From Chromera velia (taxonomy: Eukaryota; Sar; Chromeraceae), in contig JAHBMJ010004062.1 of the NCBI GenBank assembly GCA_018398765.1, forward strand, positions 1-10,653: a stretch of DNA of 10,653 bases. Direction: 5' to 3'. Position numbers and translations under genes: made by a program. The notes under the pieces were generated by a model. That model was not told the DNA's origin. It was given only the letters and a program-made list of their open reading frames with translations, and searched no databases. Shown here one piece after another: positions 1 through 6,476 of this stretch. Each line of letters begins with the position of its first letter. The stretch's first letter is position 1.

Positions 1-1
1 G

Positions 2-256
2 CCCCACAATGTGGATCGGGCGCCATTTGTTACAGTCGAGACTCGGTGGGCCCTTGGGGACGGGAGCAATACGCAATACATTCCAGCGTTCAGGCCAAAA
101 AGAAAAAAGGTGAAACAAATTGAAAAAGATAAAGAGCAGCAAGCGGGAGAGAGGAGAAAAACCAAAACATAACGAGAGGTGACAGGGGTCAACCCCATCT
201 AAACCCAGCGCCTTCTTTGGGTCAATTCCTTTCAGTGTTTCCTCGATCATGTGTAT
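2..256 (-). other. Reverse transcriptase domain, N-terminal blocks only (truncated by window edge)
   Basis: After the linker the frame reads IEETLKGIDPKKALGLDGVD, the LINE RT block with the K-A-x-G-x-D-G motif. A hydrophobic FFNLF segment follows, then a P-E-R-W-N-V-L-R-I-A-P-V-P-K-G strand, and the N-K-W-R-P-I motif that opens the fingers domain. This order and spacing are standard for non-LTR RTs. The catalytic Y/F-A-D-D box lies beyond the edge, so activity cannot be judged. No stop interrupts this part. Confidence 0.88.
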
Positions 257-1079
257 AGAGAAGGCGGGCTGAGAAGGAGGGGGGAAGGCCAGACCAACAG
301 GTGTAGGCGGGAGACCAGGACCGTCGAAGACCCCTGCCCAGAACTGAGTGAAAGAAGATGCAGCGGGTTTATTATCCCCTCCCCTCTGTGTTTTGATTTT
401 CCTGTTCCATTGCCAAACTTTCGAGGGGTCAACTGCTGCTTCTCTAGCTAGCCTCTCTGCTGTCTGTTGCTCGAGCTTACTCCTTTTTGCTGTAAACAGT
501 CGAGCTCTTTCCCTTCTCAGTTTGATACATTCTTTTCGCAGAGGGTAAGAAGGGTTCGGAACATGCTTTGCCTTTTCCTTTGCCTCCTTCACCTTCAAAT
601 GAATCAGGCGGCATTGAGGGTCCCACCAAGCCTGACGGGTGCTCTGCTTTCTCCCAGACTGTCTTCTCTTCTTGGATGCCTTTCTCCCGTCTACCACTGC
701 ACCCACTTTACTGTCTGCCAGCCTTTTTTCCCAGAAAAGACCCAACTGTTCCAATTAGTCAAGATAAGAAGCCTTACTGAGAGAGTTGGGGGGGGGAGCA
801 TTCTGAAGGGGAGGTGGTTGTGGGGGAAGGGGTGGTGGGTCAGGGGGAGGTGGGACAAGGGGAACAACTTGACCTGCTTCACGCAGTTCGTTTACCCCTC
901 TGTCGAACAGGCTGGGAAAAACTGCCTCAGAAAACGGCAGAACCGCTCTGGCGAGAGGAATCATTTCATCATCAGTCACCGGGGAAGTTCTATTAACAGT
1001 GAGGAGAGGGGGGAGAAAAGAGAAATTCTTTTCGCCCGTGGGGGCATGCGGAGGATCAGAAGACATAAGGGGAGGAGAT

Positions 1080-2020
1080 GAATCAAGAAAAAAAGAAAAA
1101 GAAAGAACAACATGTTGAGGGGTAAAGTCAGCTTCCAGGTTTGAAGTGGCAGAAGACCAGGCTGTCAAAAGAAAGGGATCCACAAAAAAGTGATCAATCG
1201 CTGTTGTTTCTTCTCCTGCTTTAAAAAAGGTGCACGGGCCCGGAAAAGAGACATCAACACCCAGCCTCTCACATTTCAAGGACAGGCCGTGGAGAGGAAT
1301 TAAGTTAGAACGTTTACAAAGACGGATCAGCCAATTCTCTTGCTCGTCAGGTTGACTGCCATGGCTACAGGCTGACAATCGAGAGGGCTTGCAAGCATCA
1401 ACTTCGTTCTCTTCTCTGCTTTCATCAGTGGGACATAGCATTCTTTCCTAAGTCAGCCCTTCCGGCACCCGAGTCCCCAGCTTGCCGTTCATGTCCCCAA
1501 CCAGGATACGCAAATCCTCGAGAGGTACCTGACATAGTGCATCGATCACACCCTCTCTCTCTCTGTCTCTTTGCTCCCTGTCTCTCTGTCTCAGGTCAGA
1601 CCCTCTAGGTAGAAAGTACACACCAAAAACATGGAGGACTCTCGTGGCTGACTCCCCCCCTTCTGAGGGAGAAGGCACATTCACTGACAGACGGACCATA
1701 TTTTAACCCACCAGCTCCCACCTTGGCTGCAGTTCATGAACTAAAGAATTCCTAACTAGGATGCATACACCCCCTGTCCTTGCTTCCCCGATGGTTGCGG
1801 CTTTCCTTTTCGACCCTTCCGCTTTGATTTTCCTTCTCAACCACTCAAAGTGATCGAAATTATACCCTGTGTGAGTGGATGTTCTTACGGGTATGAAAGG
1901 GCACTTCGTTTCCGTCAACACCACAATGTCTGCCTGGTAAGCGGCCAGCCACCACTCGAGAGCTTTACTTCGTATGCGTGACCCCAGCCCCCCCACATTT
2001 ACCGTTTTTATTATGAGTTT
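1080..2020 (-). other. EEP (APE-like) endonuclease domain of the LINE
   Basis: This domain would nick the target DNA to prime reverse transcription. Visible motifs, in order: a T-V-N-V-G-G-L start with the metal-site Asn (AAT at 1997-1999); L-T-E-T-K with the catalytic Glu (GAA at 1910-1912); a GGVCILVRNSL strand; H-V-F-G-V-Y with the conserved Tyr; G-D-M-N with the catalytic Asp and Asn (1493-1495 and 1487-1489); and an I-D-H-F-F-V-D strand. The closing motif, normally S-D-H, reads P-Q-H, with His at 1112-1114 and Gln where Asp is expected. TAA at 1703-1705 falls between the first strand pair and the Tyr motif, and TAG at 1448-1450 falls just after G-D-M-N. Alignable EEP sequence continues in the same frame across both. 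Confidence 0.85.
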
Positions 2021-2196
2021 CCTTCTTCCTGAAGCCATGAAACCAGACCTCACATCGTAAGAAGGAGAGAAAACATTGTGGGAGGATGAGGATGCAGAAG
2101 AAAAGAGAAGGGAGGGGGGGGACGGCTGAAAGACCCATTGAAGGATTGAAGAGGTTACAGAGGGGCGCACCGGTAGGGCAGAAGCAGAAGCATATG

Positions 2197-2243
2197 CAGA
2201 AGCTGAAGCAGAAGAGGAAAAAGAAAAAGAAACAGAAGCAGAA

Positions 2244-2275
<32 letters not shown>

Positions 2276-2320
2276 AGAAGAAAAAGAAGAAGAAGAAGAA
2301 GAAGAGGAGGAGGAGGATGA
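2197..2320 (+). repeat. GAA-rich trinucleotide tract (poly-Ser coding on the minus strand)
   Basis: The plus strand is (GAA)n with GAG and AAA variants; 2240-2316 is uninterrupted purine (77 bases). Read on the minus strand in the retroelement frame it encodes a long Ser run just before the EEP domain. Read on the plus strand it gives a poly-Lys peptide with no support. It is a likely site of slippage. Confidence 0.9.
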
Positions 2321-2789
2321 CGACACTGCAACCGGAGGGGGGGGAGGGTCGGAAGGAGAACCTGCATGACGCTTTTGTCGGTCTGAAACTTCACACTTTC
2401 TGAGTCTGCATGCTTCCCTGCGACCAGCCCAGAAGGCACACACCAGACGCTTCTCGTCTTTCTTTAGTTGATCTGTGCTTATCCATGCGAAGTCGGAAGC
2501 ACCCCTCCTCCAAAAATCATATTCTCTTCTCTTTCCCTTTCCGCCCCTCACTGCACGAATTCTTGCAGAAGAGCGTGAGCCTCCATATATGAGGGCTCGG
2601 TTCTCCTCATCCCTCTCATCAAAAGATCTAGAAGAAGAGAAGGAAGAATCAGAGACAGAAGAAGAGGAAGAGGGGGAAGGCGAGGATGGAAAATCACGCT
2701 CATGTCTCCTCCTACGGCGTTCTCTTTCTTATTGTCTGTCCTCATGCAACTTTTGTCGAGGGGCGGATATGAGATTCTTTCTATTTAGG

Positions 2790-2932
2790 GGGTTATTGCA
2801 GCACCCTTTTTCGAGACAGTCGCAATCGACGCAAGGTCTAGCTGGGAGAGATTCCGACCCTCTAGCGCATGAGCATCTGGATGACAGACGACATCCGCCT
2901 GCAGAAGCCTTGCAGTTACAACATTTCCTTTT
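2790..2932 (-). other. Cysteine cluster resembling a tesmin/TSO1/MSL2-type CXC zinc-binding domain in the LINE ORF
   Basis: Within about 48 residues there are eleven cysteines. The order is K-C-C-N-C, six residues, C, five residues, C-S-C, eleven residues, C-V-D-C-D-C, four residues, then C-C-N-N. The pairing of C-x-C motifs with a final C followed by Asn is the signature of CXC domains, which bind zinc and DNA in TSO1, tesmin and MSL2 proteins. The stretch before it is rich in Lys and Arg, as expected of a nucleic-acid binder. It lies shortly before the first TAA (2729). The family assignment rests on spacing alone and could be wrong; a lineage-specific zinc knuckle is the alternative. Confidence 0.5.
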
Positions 2933-3940
2933 ATGGTTCCCCCCCCGTCTGTTACGGCCCTGCTTGTCGGGCTTTTCCCTGCCATTCTCTCTCTTTTCAT
3001 TTCTCTCTTTTGCATCATATCTCTCCCTCTCTTTACTTTTCTCTCCATCCCCCAATTTGCTACCTGAGGCCTGTCTGTACGACTGCTGCTCCCCTTGTCC
3101 ACATTCTCTCTGTGGGGGGGGTAGGAAGGAAAAAGCAGAACGAGAACGGATGGGCGGAGGGAGAGGGAGAGAAGAAGCTGAGGAAAAGAAAAAAGCACCA
3201 TGAGGAACACCGTAACTCGGCCCGCAGGCCGCTTGAACAACAGGCAGAGGGGACAGAGAGGAGCAAAAAGGAGGGGGTGCCACTGGAGGTGGAGTGAGGG
3301 GAAATGGAAGTGAGACAGATGGAGAAGGAGCAGGAACAGCAAAGTGAGGAGGAGGAGGAGGAGGTTCAGGAGGGGGACGAGGAGCCTCCAGGGGAGGAGG
3401 CAGAGGGGGAGGTGGCGGGGGGGGAAGAAAATGAGATGGGGAAGGGGAAAGCAACGGAGGCGAGCAGAGGGTTGGGGCAGAGGGTTGAACAGAACCATGA
3501 CAAGAATCCATGAATACAAAAGAAAGGGGGAGGATAACAGATGAGGACCGACCAAAAACAAACTGAGAGGCAACAGGGAGAGAGAGGCACGGAGGAAGAC
3601 ATGTACATGGAAAGGATGCATCATACAGTAAACACGTACGGTTAATTCGTTGCTGCCTATCTAGATTGTTCCTTCTCCGTGCCCTTCCTCTGCTCTTATT
3701 AGACCTTCTTCTCATCTTTTTTCTCTGTGTCTGCCTCTTCTTCTGTGAAGTTTCCCCTCGAGAGTGAGGGAAGAAGGAAAGACACATGATCAAATGCGAG
3801 CAACAGACCTGCATAAGTAAACATATCAGCGCAGTGAGCTAACACGACCACATCATTTTGGGCAGTCGGAGAGCTGCAGGATGTATGCAGACAACGAGGA
3901 TTGTGCAATGATACAGGCAAGCGGGAAGGAGAGAATGGAG

Positions 3941-5346
3941 TCACTGTGTAGTGGGATAAAGCAAACGAATGTTATTGAGAGACATTGAGAGCACGCAGTG
4001 AGATGAAAGCAATGTAAGAATAAGGCTAGTGTGAATAGTAAGTCGCAGACACGGTACTGGTGGTCTTAGATTGTATATATGCATGATTGCACATCTTTGG
4101 GGCAACATGCAATTAAATCAAGCGGCTGACAAAACGGCTATATTTATAATAATATACGGCTGAAATTTTTTTTAGACAAAAATATAATCGGCTATGTATG
4201 CAAGAGTGCATCTCAGAGGGCAGTTCACGATCTGATATTGCGAAAGGCCCTATAAACCACGTGCGGTTCCATAAACAATCAAGGTTTGTGCCCCGCGCGG
4301 ACGTTTAAATGAACCGCGACACGGCTGGTCAAGGTACTAACCTACTAGGTATTAGGTGTGTTACGTAACTTTGGCAAAAGTTCTGTACACACGGGATTAT
4401 AACATATACATACAGTTAGATTTGCATGCATGCGCGTGTTAATTCGAAAAAAAAATTAACACATACAACCATACAAGCGTACGATTTTGCGCGCAGCAAT
4501 CTGCACGCGTACAACAGCGCTAGCTATATATATAGGGGGTCGGTCGATTAGCCTTAAACCATAGCCATGCATCTTCTGATGAGAGAGTGGATAAGAGTGG
4601 ATAGAGTACAGTCAGCAGTAGGGGCGGGGGAAAACGATCTAAAAACATCTAGAAAAATATCTGACGAACATTAGTTTTTAATGTTCACCTCAGATACACA
4701 TTTGTTTCTACGTTTTTCATTTTTTATTTAAAATCATAACCTCCCTGACACTCCAGTCTGTCTTGAAATAAATTTTTCAATGCTGGCCGCGCCTGCAGCA
4801 CGGTGCTTTCAAGACTGTCTGCGCCTTCCATAAAAAATTTTAAGTATACTTTATTTTGGCCGTGCCTTCGACGCGCTATTAGACAGTAAATTTAGATTTT
4901 ACAGAAATTTTTATGAGAACAATTTCATTCTAGAATGGTGTAAGCCGACCTCCAGCAATGAAGCGACAGATGGACATAACGGGAAGGCCTAGTGCGGAAC
5001 CTATTAATCAATCAATCAATCAAGCGCAGGCAAAACTTAGGAACACCAATGCAATGTTATGATACACAATGGTTAAAAAAATAAAACAAAAAAACAATTG
5101 TTTCGACCTTACAACAAAGACAATTTAATTAACTTTAATTAAATTGTTTTTTTCAATAATCTGTGATCTAGTCCATGATTCTAACCATAATTTTAATTGA
5201 TTAGCATAATAGGATCGCTGAAGCAAGCTTTAGCTGGTTTGCAAACAGCAGCTCACAACAGCTGATTCTTGAGCTGAAAAGGCTTGAATCTTGCATATGA
5301 TGGCAACTTTACCCACACTGACGAACAGTCAAAATCAGTCAAAATG
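3941..5346. other. AT-rich intergenic region, no gene recognised
   Basis: No coding signal is visible on either strand. The AT content rises sharply relative to the retroelement. It holds a small hairpin (GAACATT at 4666-4672 against AATGTTC at 4680-4686), an AATC tetranucleotide run at about 5006-5022, the AT palindrome at 5120-5147, and a tandem ten-base duplication (CAGTCAAAAT at 5326-5335 and 5336-5345) directly before the MITE-like element. Part of the left end could be the 5' UTR or promoter of the LINE. Confidence 0.6.
5120..5147. repeat. Perfect 12-bp inverted repeat with 4-nt loop, AT-rich
   Basis: ACAATTTAATTA at 5120-5131 and its exact reverse complement at 5136-5147 enclose ACTT. 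It could extrude as a cruciform. It overlaps no gene, and no terminator function can be claimed in a eukaryote. Confidence 0.85.
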
Positions 5347-5588
5347 CTAGGCGCTAGGCTAGGCGCCGGCTAGAGAAAAAAAAAAAAATCTCCCTAGATC
5401 ATCTACTTTTTTTTTTTTCTTTTTCAGTCAAACAACTGTTGTTCAACTGTTGCACAAGTGTTGTTTGTGTGTTGCACAACTGTTGTCAAGTGTTGTTCAG
5501 GGTCAAAAAGTAAAAAAGAAAAAAAAAAAAAAAAGATCTCCCCAAATCGTCTACTTTTTATTTTTTTTTTTCTCTAGCCGGCGCCTAG
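5347..5588. mobile_element. MITE-like element with terminal inverted repeats and 8-bp target-site duplication
   Basis: TCAAAATG occurs at 5339-5346 and again at 5589-5596, exactly flanking a 242-bp unit. Inside, CTAGGCGCCGGCTAGAG (5359-5375) plus an A run is mirrored by the perfect complement at 5561-5588, giving inverted repeats of about 28 bp. The left end has an extra 12 bases (CTAGGCGCTAGG) that partly duplicate the terminus. Each end also holds a module of A-tract, a core like ATCTCCC...TCTAC, then a T-tract, repeated in direct orientation (about 5376-5418 and 5520-5571). The centre (5421-5510) is built from imperfect copies of CAACTGTTG. There is no coding capacity. An 8-bp duplication fits hAT-type transposition; the superfamily is inference. 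Confidence 0.75.
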
Positions 5589-5596
5589 TCAAAATG

Positions 5597-6000
5597 TCGT
5601 GATTTGAATTGATATGGAAGCTTACTTGCAGAGTCATGACATTTGGCTCCGCTTTCTCACGGAAAGACTCACCCATGCACACATGTAGCATTACTGAGAC
5701 AAAAACAAAGCGGCATGCATGCATATGACACTCCGTGCACCCACTGATTCATGCATGATAAAATTCTTGGTCCACGAAGCTGGATCGGGACATTCCTTCA
5801 GGGACCCGACTGGATTTAAGAAAGTTAAGAAGAGGCGACCTGGCTGTGAATCTGTTGGAAAGAGACTCTCTGCTTCTGTGTGCATGAGTGGTATGCTCTC
5901 TGTCTGATCAACGTTCGATGTCTTCCGTGAGACAGAAAACGGACACAAGACTCCAACAACAGATGAGAGCACAAATCATGAAGATGGATGGATAGATGGA
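5597..6000. other. Region downstream of the glutaredoxin gene, including its presumed 3' UTR
   Basis: No independent gene is seen. On the minus strand, transcription from the glutaredoxin gene would run into this stretch. I see no AATAAA on that strand between the stop codon and the MITE; the first candidate lies within the T-tract of the MITE's right end (about 5557-5563). A GATG/GATA repeat (about 5984-6000) abuts the stop codon, and GCATGCATGCATATG lies at about 5713-5727. Confidence 0.5.
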
Positions 6001-6440
6001 TCACTTCACACCCAACTCCGCCTTCAGGGCTGCAGCTCCCCCTTCCTGGAAGATCTCTTTGACAATGTCCAGACCCCCAATCAGCTCCCCGTTTCCGTAC
6101 AGTTGCGGGTAGGTGGGCCAGTTGGAGAACTCCTTCAGACCTTGTCTAACCTGCACACACACACACACACGCACACATAGAGAGAGAGAGAGAGGGAGAG
6201 AGAGAGAGAGAGAAAGAAAGAAAGAAAGAAAGAAAGAAAGGAAGGAAGGAAGGAAAGAAAGAAAGAAAGAAAGAAAAGAAAGAAAGAAAGAAAGAGGTAA
6301 AGCGAAGAACTCTGCGTTCTTTCTTCTCTTTTTCTTTTGTACCGCACCTCTCATTTCCTGGCTCACTCAGACAGGCAAATGCTTTCTTCTTCCTCTCCTT
6401 CCTTGCCTCTTTTTTTTTTTCTTTCTTTTCTTCTGTTCTG

Positions 6441-6476
<36 letters not shown>

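Larger units (their letters stand above)
2..3814 (-). pseudogene. LINE ORF: CXC-like zinc cluster, EEP endonuclease, reverse transcriptase; interrupted by in-frame TAA/TAG
   Basis: A single frame reads from an ATG at 3812-3814 to the left edge with no frameshift. It contains TAA at 2729-2731, TAA at 1703-1705, TAG at 1448-1450 and TAA at 755-757, but no TGA. In the standard code this is a disabled copy; if TAA/TAG are read as sense (for example Gln) it is an intact polyprotein of about 1,270 codons that continues past the edge. Order: Arg-rich and Pro-rich N terminus (a PPPPPPP run near 3430), Cys cluster (about 2932-2790), Arg/Ser-rich stretch, poly-Ser (about 2320-2200), EEP endonuclease (about 2020-1080), Lys/Arg-rich linker (754-430) with a W-W-D-P motif near 625, then RT blocks. 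Homology resumes directly on both sides of each stop, so the stops lie inside the protein. The start codon is the first ATG in the frame and is uncertain, because the first 200 codons are low complexity and could be 5' UTR. Confidence 0.8.
1..3940 (-). mobile_element. Non-LTR (LINE-like) retrotransposon with APE-type endonuclease, 5' part, truncated by window edge
   Basis: The minus strand carries the domain order typical of APE-class LINEs: an N-terminal low-complexity and zinc-cluster region, an EEP endonuclease, a basic linker and the start of a reverse transcriptase. The 3' two thirds of the reverse transcriptase, any RNase H and the 3' tail lie beyond position 1. The 5' boundary is uncertain: 3940 is only where the open frame begins, just after a TGA at 3941-3943, and the true 5' UTR may reach further right. 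No target-site duplication can be sought because one end is missing. Such elements copy themselves by target-primed reverse transcription: the endonuclease nicks the chromosome and the RT primes cDNA from the nick. The clade (L1, RTE, I, Tad and so on) cannot be assigned without the RT core. Confidence 0.88.

Noticed and set aside
467-1081. 204-residue open frame on the plus strand
   Set aside because: It lies antisense to the LINE linker and EEP C terminus, where the minus frame has clear homology; its own product shows no motif.
2086-2403. Lys-rich plus-strand frame
   Set aside because: It is the complement of the poly-Ser GAA tract of the retroelement; low complexity only.
2475-3297. Overlapping plus-strand frames rich in Glu, Lys and Leu
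   Set aside because: They are shadows of the minus-strand retroelement frame, created by strong purine skew.
2785-3624. 279-residue minus-strand frame rich in Leu
   Set aside because: It is offset from the collinear retroelement frame and has no motif; a shadow of the Pro-rich region.
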